Origin: Otis tarda
Taxonomy: Eukaryota; Chordata; Aves; Otidiformes; Otididae
Assembly (NCBI GenBank): GCA_026413225.1
Contig: CM048591.1
Span: forward strand, 39,587,803 to 39,651,802
Direction of reading: 5' to 3'
Length of the DNA stretch: 64,000 nt
This document shows, piece by piece, positions 1-11,477 of this stretch. The notes beneath the pieces were generated by a model. It saw only the letters and a list, made by a program, of their open reading frames with translations. It was not told the DNA's origin and searched no databases. Position 1 is the stretch's first letter. Every line of letters starts with the position of its first letter. A program made the position numbers and the translations under genes.

Positions 1-294
1 CCCACGGCGATGGAGGTGGTGGGCGCCCTGGGGTCTGGGAGCTCCTGCGGCCTGGCGGACAATGACTGATGATGTCCCAGGTGGTGTAATGACATGCTCC
101 ATGTAGTCATTGTCCGCCCGCACCGAGTGCAAGATGGATAGGATCCTCCTCTTGCAGAGGGGGCACTCGGGTTTGGTTTCAGCCCACCGCAAGATGCACA
201 GATAGCAGAACTGGTGGAGGCATGGCATCACGTAGCTGACCTCCTCCCAGCTGTCCAGGCATATTGGACAGCGGTCCTTCAGCTCTGTGGCCAT
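1..294 (-). CDS. Topors-like RING E3 ligase, copy 1 (partial, cut by window edge)
   Basis: Only residues 1-98 are visible. The complete C3HC4 RING and the following acidic segment are intact. The ATG (294-292) has A at -3 and G at +4, a favourable start context, and is the first ATG after the 3' splice site at 380-383. Whether this copy carries the full-length or the frameshifted C-terminus cannot be seen, because the deciding C run lies to the left of the window. For domain details see copy 3. Confidence 0.8.
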   Translation of the reverse strand, partial: MATELKDRCPICLDSWEEVSYVMPCLHQFCYLCILRWAETKPECPLCKRRILSILHSVRADNDYMEHVITPPGTSSVIVRQAAGAPRPQGAHHLHRRG

Positions 295-323
295 GCTCTC
301 CACTGGCTGCGGTGGGCTGGGGG

Positions 324-838
324 GAGCTGGGGATGTTGAGCCGCTCCCTCTCCCTGGTGCCGCAGCAGCGGGTGTCACGCTAGAAAAGGAAGAGAGGCCA
401 CCGTCACTGGTTGGCCCGGGTAGAGGTGGAAGAAATGCCCAGGTCCCTCAAGAAGGAAGCCCTCCCAGCTCCCCGGCCAGCTCACCTCTGCTGCTGCGAG
501 CGCACCGCCTGGGTATCCCGGCTGCCTGAACCTGGCAGGGCCGGGGAAAATCCTGCCCCGGCTCTGGGGTCGGGGCTGGGGGAGCTGGGGATGTTGAGCC
601 GCTCCCTCTCCCTGGTGCCGCAGCAGCAGGTGTCACGCTAGAAAAGGAAGAGAGGCCACCATCACTGGTTGGCCCGGGTGGGGGTGGAAGAAATGCCCAG
701 GTCCCTCAAGAAGGAAACCCTCCCAGCTCCCCGGCCAGCTCACCTCTGCTGCTGCGAGCGCACCTCCTGGGGATCCCGGCTGCCTGAACCTGGCAGGGCC
801 GGGAAAAATCCTCCAGTCCTGCACTGGCTCTGGGGTCG
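324..838 (-). repeat. 258-bp tandem duplication with splice-bounded 5' exons, unit 1
   Basis: Two copies (324-581 and 582-838). On the minus strand each copy holds a splice acceptor after a pyrimidine run (CCTTTTCTAG) and a donor (AGAG/GTGAGC). Reading down the transcript: exon 1 ends at 744, intron 743-638 (106 bp), exon 2 at 637-486, intron 485-380 (106 bp), and the coding exon starts at 379. No ATG lies in exon 2 or in the coding exon before the start at 294, and exon 1 has a stop in the frame that would join, so these exons are most simply 5' untranslated. The exons were duplicated together with the short intron. Splicing is predicted, not shown. Confidence 0.75.
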
Positions 839-1026
839 CACACGGAGAGCTGCAACGAGCAACTCCCCGAGCACGACACCAGCACCGACGGCCTCACTCA
901 GCACTCCAGCCTCGCCAACTGCTCAGCTGGAGTCTGGGCACGAGCCCACCGCGTGAGACTCAGCACCCGCTCATAGGCACTGAGGGTGTCCTGGTCACAA
1001 TCCATTGCTCAGGGATGTTCCAAGCT

Positions 1027-1039
1027 GTTGCTAGGTGAC
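1027..1039. promoter_or_regulatory. X-box-like motif upstream of the Topors-like 5' exons
   Basis: GTTGCTAGGTGAC resembles the palindromic X-box bound by RFX factors (one mismatch in the second half) and runs straight into TGACATCA, one base away from a CRE. It lies about 280 bp upstream of the exon 1 donor and is unchanged in every unit, including the diverged terminal one: 7420-7432, 13815-13827, 20197-20209, 26591-26603, 32985-32997, 39379-39391 and 45528-45540. A match this short can be chance; function is a guess. Confidence 0.25.
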
Positions 1040-1065
1040 ATCAGAGTCCTTCACCTGGACACGTC

Positions 1066-1520
1066 TCCGTCCATCTCTTGGTGACAACAAAACCTGTTGC
1101 CAAAATTGGGGGCTCGATGGCATCAGAACCCATCACTTGGGCAAATCGCTGTCCACTGGTCAGGGACATCACAACAGGCTGTCCTCATCCACAGCGCTTG
1201 CCCTGGCAGCACTGCTGCCCCGGCACACACGTCTGGGCTTACCAGAATGCCACTGCCCACTCCATCCCCTCCATCTCTTGTCTTGTTCTCGGCATCGGTG
1301 TTTCACGCCGGTCACCGAGGCCTCGGCCCTGTCTTCTTGGGGCCCCGTCATGTCACTCTGGCTGTGGCAGGTGTCTCCAGGCACATATGGCAAGAGGGCT
1401 CACTGGCCAACACAGCCTTGACGTCTTCATTTTAAAGTTAAAGCCTGTTCTGAATGGCATTTTCCAAATGCCTCTTTTTAATGCGCTGATAGGCACGAAG
1501 CATCGACCAGGACTCTAGGA
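1066..1520 (-). mobile_element. Diverged CR1 3' pieces split by other sequence, unit 1
   Basis: 1066-1125 resembles 4841-4890, and 1441-1497 resembles 4912-4968 of the antisense CR1 3' fragment further along the same unit (for example AAAGCCTGTT followed by a matching pattern with many substitutions). So an older relative of that fragment seems to lie here, interrupted by about 300 bp. The same arrangement is in units 2-7. The alignment was done by eye. Confidence 0.4.
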
Positions 1521-1789
1521 CCACTTCAGGTCACATTATAGGTGATGTTAAAAAAAAAAAAGTTTCTCAAATTAATTATAAGATTGTAGAGGCTATTCGG
1601 CACAGTTCCCCTTGTACTTCGTCTTCCAAAGAACACTGATTTTGGAAGAAAACGTTGCACTGTTACTTCAGCCTCAGTGAGAAAGTAAATGAGAAGGAGT
1701 GTCAAAGGAACCCAGCTATGTAGACTCATACTAAGAGGAGACTTGGAGAATCAGCAATCAGCTAACCTACAGCTGGAGTTCGTACCACT

Positions 1790-2475
1790 GGTCACCACCC
1801 TGTAGGCCTAGCCATTCAGCAAGTTTTCAGTCCACCTCACTCTCTGTTCTACTTCATCAGCTTCTCTACAAGGATCTTACAGCACACAGTGTCAAAAGCC
1901 TTACTGAAATCTAGACAGTATCCACTGTCCTCCCCTCGTCTGCCAGGCCAGTCATTTAATCGGAGACATTTATTAAGTTGATCAACCATGACTCCCCCTT
2001 GCTGAACCATTTTGACTATGCCTGATGATCTTTGTGTCCTTCATGAGCCTGGAAATGGTTTCCAGGACTAGCTGCTCCATCACCTCCCCAGAGACTGAGG
2101 TGAGACTGACTAGCCTGTTGGTCCTTGGCCAGTTCTCCTTTCTGCCCTTCTTGGAGATAGGAGTCGCTTTTCTCAGGTCCTCAGGTACTACTCCCAGTGA
2201 CCATGATTGATAAAAGATTGTTGAGAGCGGCCTCACAATGACGTCAGACAGCTCCCTCAGCCTTCAGGAGTGCATCCTATCAGTGCTGATGGACTTCTGT
2301 GTGACCAGTTTGCTTAAGCATTTATTCAGTGACCTGGTCCTCTTCAACCAAGGGCACGTCTTCATTTCTCCAGACTTTCCCTCTGGGACGTGGAATTCCT
2401 GAAGGCCTGAGACTATCAAGAGTAACACAAACCCAATTAAAACAGTCTCTCTGTATTGTGAATACTGACTGAGCA
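1790..2475 (-). mobile_element. Antisense CR1 LINE reverse-transcriptase fragment, unit 1
   Basis: Translated on the minus strand, this matches the N-terminal half of the CR1-type reverse transcriptase: KVWRNEDVPLVEED, then VPEDLRKATPISKKGRKE, then VSLTSVSGEVMEQLVLE, then a DFSKAFDTV-like stretch. Frames are broken by several shifts and stops, so it is dead. It lies about 0.9 kb upstream of the Topors-like 5' exons and is part of the amplified unit. Confidence 0.85.
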
Positions 2476-4829
2476 GTGAGTGGAACACCCACTCCTTCAT
2501 GCCGTAAATGTTCTGCCATAGGCAATACATAGATAGCACTTCAAATGTATTTACATATGCTTTTGAATAACCCTCCAAAATGTTATTAGATGTACATATT
2601 CAAAAGGTGGTTAGCTGGTTGCTCTTAATTTCCTTATTTTGGTACCTTTCGTACAGATACGCAAGAGAACAGAAGGTGATTTTAGTACGGATTTGAGCTT
2701 ATTTGAGGTCTCACACAAGTGAAAGACTATTGCACAGCGCTGTACCACCAGGACGGTATGTGAGATGACCTTCGTGCCACTCTATTTCTCTCTCAGAAAG
2801 AACTGATGTTTCTTTCTTGAGGAGGGGCGTAAGTTGCTCTGCATCAATATTTTTGCATGTCTTGATCTACTTATTTTAAGTGGCAGTCCGCTCTCTACTC
2901 ACCTGCTGGTAGGTCCCATGTTTACTCTGACATTACCGATAGTTCATTTAAATCTCTCCTCATAGTTGTTTCTGAGCAGTCTGTTCAAGCGTTTCTCTCC
3001 TCCATGCCACTGTCAGCAGTGCAGACTGTTTCATTATTTGATACCGTAGCCCAAAACATGCAGAAGGTGCTGGAACCATATTAGGAACCGATTTGGAAAG
3101 AAGTTAATTGTGGTGCAGGAATGTATACTGAGTCTGTGACAGGAAACTATTGTATCAGAAGGCTTTATCCTGAGGAGGTAGAGCTCTAAAATATTCCTGA
3201 AATGATAAATTATGCTCTGATGTATATTGTAGCATTTTTTATAAGAAAGGTTGTAACTTTCACAGTGGTTGTGCTCAATTTGTTTAATAATCCGACAGCT
3301 CTAGCAGCAGAAGGTTTTTATCTTTCATTTAAAAAACACGTACTTGGAGCACGTGCCTCGGTCGGTTCTGGGATCTGGTCTTAATTACTTAGGAAATCTT
3401 TTACAGAAAGACAGAAGTAATTCTAGACTATTTAACAAGCAGGTTTCACTGAAGCAAAATGCCTTTATGTGACGCACTGTGTCTTGTCACAGGCCTGGAG
3501 AGCCATTTACTGCCAACTGCAAGCTGCTGTGCTGGGGTTCCTGTTCTGTGCAGCCGTAGTTGCAGCAGAGGACTGCACAGTGTTTAGACCAGGTCTGTGA
3601 TTTACTTATCCTGAGAGGTGGTCCCCACTTACTTCCAAGTCGAGAACAAATATTAGGCAGCCTCTCTACTGCCTGCCTCTGTGTGCTGCTCTTCTTGGCT
3701 CATTTATTAGGGAATACTTCTGGGCTGCAAGAGAGATCGTTTGTCTCAACAGACTCTTTACAGGGTGGCTTTTTTCAAAGCAGAAGAGAAGGCTTTATTA
3801 GGATGGGAGCTGCAGGAAGCAAGTGTGTTAGAGATGTGTATTTTGATAGGGTTAGGAGCAGGGTTTTTTTTTTCTGTCAGTTTGTAAGAGGATAACTGGG
3901 ACTTCTCTGAGCTTGTAGGTGTAAGTAAGACCTTAGGTTTAACTGCCTGCTCGTTGATGTTTCACCTCTGAATCTATTGTCTCTTGTTCTGGTTCCTTTC
4001 TTTGAGATTATATTGTATTTATCATAGTCTAATTCGGTTTCCAGTAAAGTATCAAGTGTAAAGATATGGTGAAGTAAGACTGAAACGTGACCTTTGTGCG
4101 GCACCTGAATTCCGGTAGGACTCAACCTGCTGTTTCTGCTGCCTGCCCTTTCCCGCTGTCCTGCCTGAGACAAGCAGGAGTGTCGTTTTCACGGAGGCAG
4201 CAGTACTGTGAATATGTATATTGCTGGCTCTGAAGAAGAAGTGGTGATGTTAAATATTGATTTGTGTCAGGCTGGTATCTTGAGAAAGAAAAGCACGCTC
4301 CCAGAATTCAAAGAAAAATATTGTCATAATCAAGGGTTCAGGCCATAGATTTCAGGCTCTGTCAGGGAAAAGTGTTTGTATTCAAGGACTGGTGTGGACC
4401 TGTGTCCACCAGGATTGTGATAGCATGAAATGAAGTCTGTCTTTATGTAGTTTTGGGTGTAGTCTACCCAGAAAAAAATATTTATAAGGAATAGCTGTTG
4501 GCTGACTTTTCTACAAAAACCAGTGAGCAAATACAGGTGACAGTAAACAGGTAATTCCAGACTGTCAGATGTCTGCTTGCATGTTTTCAGTGCTGGAGTG
4601 TGCCGCTGCCTGCTTCTTTAGTTGTCCTTTTCCATACGTGAGTGTCATAGAGGTACTGTTTCACCTGTGGTGGCATCTCCTCCTGCTCTTCTGGGGAAAA
4701 CGAGAGAGAATCTCTCTAAAAACTGAATGACGGTATATAATCTCAAAAAATGGATTAAGAATCTGCCTGAAGACGTGCAAGACCACAACAGTGATCGTAA
4801 CTGTGATGTGATTGTAAAGTGATGTAGTG
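2476..4829. other. Unclassified part of the array unit (unit 1)
   Basis: AT-richer sequence with no convincing gene. The longest open frames (3202-3384 plus, 3560-3895 plus, 3877-4173 minus) have no recognisable domain and recur in every unit only because the units are near-identical. 3893-4143 and 4611-4710 are the parts that survive in the terminal remnant (46106-46453). Its counterparts in the other units are equally featureless. Confidence 0.6.
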
Positions 4830-5085
4830 TGAAGTCCATCCCTCAGTAACAACAGAACCTGTCACTCGGGGGTTCAATGGCAATAAGCACTCCAGGCCTG
4901 ACCAGAAGGTAAAGCCTGTTGTGAAGGGCGTTGTCCAAGTACCTCCTTTCAAGGCACTGACAGGCACGGGGCATGGACCGGCTGGCTCTAGGGAGCCTGT
5001 TCCAGTGTCTGACCGGCCTCTTGGTAAAGAAAGGTTTCCTAATATCAAGTCTGAACCTCCTCTGATGCAGCTTTGAACCACTGCC
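4830..5085 (-). mobile_element. Antisense CR1 LINE 3' fragment, unit 1
   Basis: The minus-strand translation contains the end of CR1 ORF2: RRFRLDIRKPFFTKRPVRHW, then NRLPR and LERRYLDNALHN. The frame runs on into non-CR1 sequence upstream, so the apparent 198- to 263-codon frames here are chimeric and not a gene. It sits between the poly(A) signal of the next gene (5567-5572) and the unclassified part of the unit. Confidence 0.85.
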
Positions 5086-5566
5086 ATGCAGCCCAGCGCT
5101 GGATCGCAGCGGGGAGAGCTCAGCACCTCCCTCTCCTCTTCCTCTCCTCGATGCAGAGAGCAGCACCGAGTCATGACTCCACGCAAGATGAGGGATTTGT
5201 GTGCTGCCGTGGCGAGGCTGTGCTGGGCAGTGCAGGCTGGTAAGGAGAGCAGAGCTCTGGGACACAGGAGCAGAGGGTGCACTGAGGAGGCCACGCCTGG
5301 GGTGATGAGTGGTGGGGCACGCGCTGGCCCTGGAGAGCCCCCAGCTGGAAACTTCTGCTCTGGAACCAGCTGCAGAGGTGCAGGCCTGGATCTGGGCAGC
5401 ACCTGCCTTTGTGGGGAGCAATGAAATAGTACGGGGCACACATAGAAGGACCCCTCAGCGTTACATGCCAGCTGTCTCAGCAAAAAAAAAACCTAAAAAA
5501 GGGTGAGGATAGCAAGGCCGCCTGCACTGTTAGTGACACTGACACTTTTTCTGTAGTTTCAATGCA

Positions 5567-5572
5567 TTTATT
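5567..5572 (-). terminator. Poly(A) signal AATAAA, gene copy 2
   Basis: AATAAA on the minus strand, 108 bp past the ancestral stop codon (5680) of copy 2 and within GTAAAATAAATGC. It is followed by TTGAAACTACAG, a plausible cleavage region. Conserved in all copies. Confidence 0.7.
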
Positions 5573-5935
5573 TTACTTGGATAATTGGGTTTAGGGGGCT
5601 GGGAGCCCTTGAGGGCTGGCAGATGTCCCAGCCGATGGTGTGGTCTTGTTTTGGTCATGCCCTGAGGCACCCTCCACGGTCACCGGCGTGGTGCTGATTT
5701 CTTGTTGTCTGGAGAGGCCTCAGAGCTGCCAGTCTTCCTCTTTAGGGGTCGCTGTGGCCCCCCGGGGAGCGTTTACTGCCCCAGCTGGAAGTGGAGGGCC
5801 CAGGCACAGCCTCCTGTGGCTGCACCCGGGCCTCTTCTTGCTCCGCAGAGGTGGCAATGGGAGCAGAGGGGTGGCTGCCAGGACTCCCGCCAGTGGCAGT
5901 GGGTGAGGCGCCGGGGAGCTCCTCCCCACCAGATC

Positions 5936-6688
5936 TCACAGGGCTGCCAGACAGGGCTGCACTGGGGGCGAGACACCCTCTTGGGGAGGCAGCAGGGCTG
6001 GGAGCACCCGCGGGGCTGCCGTCCAGCCCCCGGCAGCATGGGCGTCCTGCTGGCCCAGGGGACGACGGGCCTCTCTGCTGGGCCCTTGCACGGTGACATG
6101 TGCACGCTGTTGTGCACGTGTCACTGTGCGGTTTTGGACGGAGCCTCCCAGCATCTGGACCGGCAGCAGCTCTGCATCCACCCTGCTGTTGGTGGGGATG
6201 CCCGTGTTGGTGTTCTCTGCCACGGCTGCCTCCAGCACCCTGTTGCCAAAGAGCTCCTCCAGCTCCTGATGGACCCAGGACTGCAGGGTCTGGAAGAGCG
6301 TTGGATGGTTCTCAAAATGGCTCAACCAGTTTGGGGGCTGGAGGCCGCCCGCAGGATGCCTGGGCACCCCTTCTGCCACTCGTCCTTGCGCTGCCCCACG
6401 GCGACGGAGGTGGTGGGCGCCCTGGGGTCTGGGAGCTCCTGCGGCCTGGCGGACAATGACTGATGATGTCCCAGGTGGTGTAATGACATGCTCCATGTAG
6501 TCATTGTCCGCCCGCACCGAGTGCAAGATGGATAGGATCCTCCTCTTGCAGAGGGGGCACTCGGGTTTGGTTTCAGCCCACCGCAAGATGCACAGATAGC
6601 AGAACTGGTGGAGGCATGGCATCACGTAGCTGACCTCCTCCCAGCTGTCCAGGCATATTGGACAGCGGTCCTTCAGCTCTGTGGCCAT
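5936..6688 (-). CDS. Topors-like RING E3 ligase, copy 2 (250 aa, frameshifted C-terminus)
   Basis: The RING and the central segment are intact. The C run at 6027-6031 has five C instead of the six in copies 3 and 6, which shifts the frame after about residue 220 and ends the protein after an unrelated proline- and leucine-rich tail. The ancestral stop lies at 5680-5682. A second indel, loss of one G in the C6G5 stretch near 5758-5767, also breaks the old C-terminal frame, so this copy could not regain the original end by a single change. It may make a shortened RING protein or be a pseudogene; the sequence alone cannot tell. The start is the ATG at 6688. The frame stays open three codons upstream only to a GTG. 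Confidence 0.7.
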   Translation of the reverse strand: MATELKDRCPICLDSWEEVSYVMPCLHQFCYLCILRWAETKPECPLCKRRILSILHSVRADNDYMEHVITPPGTSSVIVRQAAGAPRPQGAHHLRRRGAAQGRVAEGVPRHPAGGLQPPNWLSHFENHPTLFQTLQSWVHQELEELFGNRVLEAAVAENTNTGIPTNSRVDAELLPVQMLGGSVQNRTVTRAQQRAHVTVQGPSREARRPLGQQDAHAAGGWTAAPRVLPALLPPQEGVSPPVQPCLAAL

Positions 6689-6716
6689 GCTCTCCACTGG
6701 CTGCGGTGGGCTGGGG

Positions 6717-7231
6717 GAGCTGGGGATGTTGAGCCGCTCCCTCTCCCTGGTGCCGCAGCAGCGGGTGTCACGCTAGAAAAGGAAGAGAGGCCACCGTCAC
6801 TGGTTGGCCCGGGTAGAGGTGGAAGAAATGCCCAGGTCCCTCAAGAAGGAAGCCCTCCCAGCTCCCCGGCCAGCTCACCTCTGCTGCTGCGAGCGCACCG
6901 CCTGGGGATCCCGGCTGCCTGAACCTGGCAGGGCCGGGGAAAATCCTGCCCCGGCTCTGGGGTCGGGGCTGGGGGGAGCTGGGGATGTTGAGCCGCTCCC
7001 TCTCCCTGGTGCCGCAGCAGCAGGTGTCACGCTAGAAAAGGAAGAGAGGCCACCATCATTGGTTGGCCCGGGTAGAGGTGGAAGAAATGCCCAGGTCCCT
7101 CAAGAAGGAAACCCTCCCAGCTCCCCGGCCAGCTCACCTCTGCTGCTGCGAGCGCAGCTCCTGGGGATCCCGGCTGCCTGAACCTGGCAGGGCCGGGAAA
7201 AATCCGCAGTCCTGCACTGGCTCTGGGGTCG
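6717..7231 (-). repeat. 258-bp 5' exon duplication, unit 2
   Basis: Copies begin at 6717 and 6976. The G run before the first is five, before the second six. Donor and acceptor signals are unchanged. Confidence 0.72.
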
Positions 7232-8181
7232 CACACGGAGAGCTGCAACGAGCAACTCCCCGAGCACGACACCAGCACCGACGGCCTCACTCAGCACTCC
7301 AGCCTCGCCGACTGCTCAGCTGGAGTCTGGGCACGAGCCCACCGCGTGAGACTCAGCACCCGCTCGTAGGCACTGAGGGTGTCCTGGTCACAATCCATTG
7401 CTCAGGGATGTTCCAAGCTGTTGCTAGGTGACATCAGAGTCCTTCACCTGGACACGTCTCCATCCATCTCTTGGTGACAACAAAACCTGTCGCCAAAATT
7501 GGGGGCTCGATGGCATCGGAACCCATCACTTGGTCAAATCGCTGTCCACTGGTCAGGGACATCATGACAGGCTGTCCTCATCCACAGCGCTTGCCCTGGC
7601 AGCACTGCTGCCCTGGCACACACGTCTGGGCTTACCAGAATGCCACTGCCCACTCCATCCCCTCCATCTCTTGTCTTGTTCTCGGCATCGGTGTTTCACG
7701 CCGGTCACCGAGGCCTCGGCCCTGTCTTCTTGGGGCCCCGTCATGTCACTCTGGCTGTGGCAGGTGTCTCCAGGCACATATGGCAAGAGGGCTCACTGGC
7801 CAACACAGCCTTGACGTCTTCATTTTAAAGTTAAAGCCTGTTCTGAATGGCATTTTCCAAATGCCTCTTTTTAATGCGCTGATAGGCACGAAGCATCGAC
7901 CAGGACTCTAGGACCACTTCAGGTCACATTATAGGTGATGTTAAAAAAAAAAAGTTTCTCAAATTAATTATAAGATTGTAGAGGCTATTCGGCACAGTTC
8001 CCCTTGTACTTCGTCTTCCAAAGAACACTGATTTTGGAAGAAAACGTTGCACTGTTACTTCAGCCTCAGTGAGAAAGTAAATGAGAAGGAGTGTCAAAGG
8101 AACCCAGCTATGTAGACTCATACTAAGAGGAGACTTGGAGAATCAGCAATCAGCTAACCTACAGCTGGAGTTCGTACCACT

Positions 8182-8867
8182 GGTCACCACCCTGTAGGCC
8201 TAGCCATTCAGCAAGTTTTCAGTCCACCTCACTCTCTGTTCTACTTCATCAGCTTCTCTACAAGGATCTTACAGCACACAGTGTCAAAAGCCTTACTGAA
8301 ATCTAGACAGTATCCACTGTCCTCCCCTCGTCTGCCAGGCCAGTCATTTAATCGGAGACATTTATTAAGTTGATCAACCATGACTCCCCCTTGCTGAACC
8401 ATTTTGACTATGCCTGATGATCTTTGTGTCCTTCATGAGCCTGGAAATGGTTTCCAGGACTAGCTGCTCCATCACCTCCCCAGAGACTGAGGTGAGACTG
8501 ACTAGCCTGTTGGTCCTTGGCCAGTTCTCCTTTCTGCCCTTCTTGGAGATAGGAGTCGCTTTTCTCAGGTCCTCAGGTACTACTCCCAGTGACCATGATT
8601 GATAAAAGATTGTTGAGAGCGGCCTCACAATGACGTCAGACAGCTCCCTCAGCCTTCAGGAGTGCATCCTATCAGTGCTGATGGACTTCTGTGTGACCAG
8701 TTTGCTTAAGCATTTATTCAGTGACCTGGTCCTCTTCAACCAAGGGCACGTCTTCATTTCTCCAGACTTTCCCTCTGGGACGTGGAATTCCTGAAGGCCT
8801 GAGACTATCAAGAGTAACACAAACCCAATTAAAACAGTCTCTCTGTATTGTGAATACTGACTGAGCA
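8182..8867 (-). mobile_element. CR1 reverse-transcriptase fragment, unit 2
   Basis: Same fragment and same frame breaks as in unit 1; longest open piece 8374-8628. Confidence 0.83.
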
Positions 8868-11221
8868 GTGAGTGGAACACCCACTCCTTCATGCCGTAAA
8901 TGTTCTGCCATAGGCAATACATAGATAGCACTTCAAATGTATTTACATATGCTTTTGAATAACCCTCCAAAATGTTATTAGATGTACATATTCAAAAGGT
9001 GGTTAGCTGGTTGCTCTTAATTTCCTTATTTTGGTACCTTTCGTACAGATACGCAAGAGAACAGAAGGTGATTTTAGTACGGATTTGAGCTTATTTGAGG
9101 TCTCACACAAGTGAAAGACTATTGCACAGCGCTGTACCACCAGGACGGTATGTGAGATGACCTTCGTGCCACTCTATTTCTCTCTCAGAAAGAACTGATG
9201 TTTCTTTCTTGAGGAGGGGCGTAAGTTGCTCTGCATCAATATTTTTGCATGTCTTGATCTACTTATTTTAAGTGGCAGTCCGCTCTCTACTCACCTGCTG
9301 GTAGGTCCCATGTTTACTCTGACATTACCGATAGTTCATTTAAATCTCTCCTCATAGTTGTTTCTGAGCAGTCTGTTCAAGCGTTTCTCTCCTCCATGCC
9401 ACTGTCAGCAGTGCAGACTGTTTCATTATTTGATACCGTAGCCCAAAACATGCAGAAGGTGCTGGAACCATATTAGGAACCGATTTGGAAAGAAGTTAAT
9501 TGTGGTGCAGGAATGTATACTGAGTCTGTGACAGGAAACTATTGTATCAGAAGGCTTTATCCTGAGGAGGTAGAGCTCTAAAATATTCCTGAAATGATAA
9601 ATTATGCTCTGATGTATATTGTAGCATTTTTTATAAGAAAGGTTGTAACTTTCACAGTGGTTGTGCTCAATTTGTTTAATAATCCGACAGCTCTAGCAGC
9701 AGAAGGTTTTTATCTTTCATTTAAAAAACACGTACTTGGAGCACGTGCCTCGGTCGGTTCTGGGATCTGGTCTTAATTACTTAGGAAATCTTTTACAGAA
9801 AGACAGAAGTAATTCTAGACTATTTAACAAGCAGGTTTCACTGAAGCAAAATGCCTTTATGTGACGCACTGTGTCTTGTCACAGGCCTGGAGAGCCATTT
9901 ACTGCCAACTGCAAGCTGCTGTGCTGGGGTTCCTGTTCTGTGCAGCCGTAGTTGCAGCAGAGGACTGCACAGTGTTTAGACCAGGTCTGTGATTTACTTA
10001 TCCTGAGAGGTGGTCCCCACTTACTTCCAAGTCGAGAACAAATATTAGGCAGCCTCTCTACTGCCTGCCTCTGTGTGCTGCTCTTCTTGGCTCATTTATT
10101 AGGGAATACTTCTGGGCTGCAAGAGAGATCGTCTGTCTCGACAGACTCTTTACAGGGTGGCTTTTTTCAAAGCAGAAGAGAAGGCTTTATTAGGATGGGA
10201 GCTGCAGGAAGCAAGTGTGTTAGAGATGTGTATTTTGATAGGGTTAGGAGCAGGGGGTTTTTTTTCTGTCAGTTTGTAAGAGGATAACTGGGAGTTCTCT
10301 GAGCTTGTAGGTGTAAGTAAGACCTTAGGTTTAACTGCCTGCTCGTTGATGTTTCACCTCTGAATCTATTGTCTCTTGTTCTGGTTCCTTTCTTTGAGAT
10401 TATATTGTATTTATCATAGTCTAATTCGGTTTCCAGTAAAGTATCAAGTGTAAAGATATGGTGAAGTAAGACTGAAACGTGACCTTTGTGCGGCACCTGA
10501 ATTCCGGTAGGACTCAACCTGCTGTTTCTGCTGCCTGCCCTTTCCCGCTGTCCTGCCTGAGACAAGCAGGAGTGTCGTTTTCACGGAGGCAGCAGTACTG
10601 TGAATATGTATATTGTTGGCTGTGAAGAAGAAGTGGTGATGTTAAATATTGATTTGTGTCAGGCTGGTATCTTGAGAAAGAAAAGCACGCTCCCAGAATT
10701 CAAAGAAAAATATTGTCATAATCAAGGGTTCAGGCCATAGATTTCAGGCTCTGTCAGGGAAAAGTGTTTGTATTCAAGGACTGGTGTGGACCTGTGTCCA
10801 CCAGGATTGTGATAGCATGAAATGAAGTCTGTCTTTATGTAGTTTTGGGTGTAGTCTACCCAGAAAAAAATATTTATAAGGAATAGCTGTTGGCTGACTT
10901 TTCTACAAAAACCAGTGAGCAAATACAGGTGACAGTAAACAGGTAATTCCAGACTGTCAGATGTCTGCTTGCATGTTTTCAGTGCTGGAGTGTGCCGCTG
11001 CCTGCTTCTTTAGTTGTCCTTTTCCATACGTGAGTGTCATAGAGGTACTGTTTCACCTGTGGTGGCATCTCCTCCTGCTCTTCTGGGGAAAACGAGAGAG
11101 AATCTCTCTAAAATCTGAATGACGGTATATAATCTCAAAAAATGGATTAAGAATCTGCCTGAAGACGTGCAAGACCACAACAGTGATCGTAACTGTGATG
11201 TGATTGTAAAGTGATGTAGTG

Positions 11222-11477
11222 TGAAGTCCATCCCTCAGTAACAACAGAACCTGTCACTCGGGGGTTCAATGGCAATAAGCACTCCAGGCCTGACCAGAAG
11301 GTAAAGCCTGTTGTGAAGGGCGTTGTCCAAGTACCTCCTTTCAAGGCACTGACAGGCACGGGGCATGGACCGGCTGGCTCTAGGGAGCCTGTTCCAGTGT
11401 CTGACCGGCCTCTTGGTAAAGAAAGGTTTCCTAATATCAAGTCTGAACCTCCTCTGATGCAGCTTTGAACCACTGCC
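11222..11477 (-). mobile_element. CR1 3' fragment, unit 2
   Basis: Same fragment as in unit 1, with the same FRLDIRKPFFTKR and NRLPR motifs. Confidence 0.83.

Larger units (their letters stand above)
304..6697 (-). repeat. Array unit 1 (6394 bp)
   Basis: Type A at the putative promoter region (shared with unit 3): bases around 1070-1170 differ in several places from units 2 and 4-7. Near 3730-3745 it shares a variant with unit 6. Its CR1 3' region shares a variant (CCACGCC near 5290) with unit 3 only. Contains the 5' exons of copy 1 and the coding exon and 3' end of copy 2. Confidence 0.95.

Noticed and set aside
1035-1518. Plus-strand frames of 128 and 146 codons recurring in all units
   Set aside because: Recurrence reflects the repeat, not selection; two overlapping frames are equally open and neither shows a domain.
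3560-3895. Plus-strand frame of 111 codons with a hydrophobic stretch
   Set aside because: No homology recognised, no splice or poly(A) context, and the C-terminus changes with the T-run length between units.
4843-5439. Minus-strand frame of 198 codons ending in CR1-like sequence
   Set aside because: Only the CR1 ORF2 end is real homology; the rest is unrelated flank read through by chance.
4755-5483. Minus-strand frame of 242 codons (262-263 in units 3, 5 and 6)
   Set aside because: It starts at non-ATG codons (TTG or GTG), crosses the CR1 3' fragment in the wrong frame, and its N-terminus depends on the length of an A run.
6688-6697. Start of the Topors-like protein three codons upstream at GTG
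   Set aside because: GTG is not a usual start in vertebrates and the ATG three codons later has a strong context.
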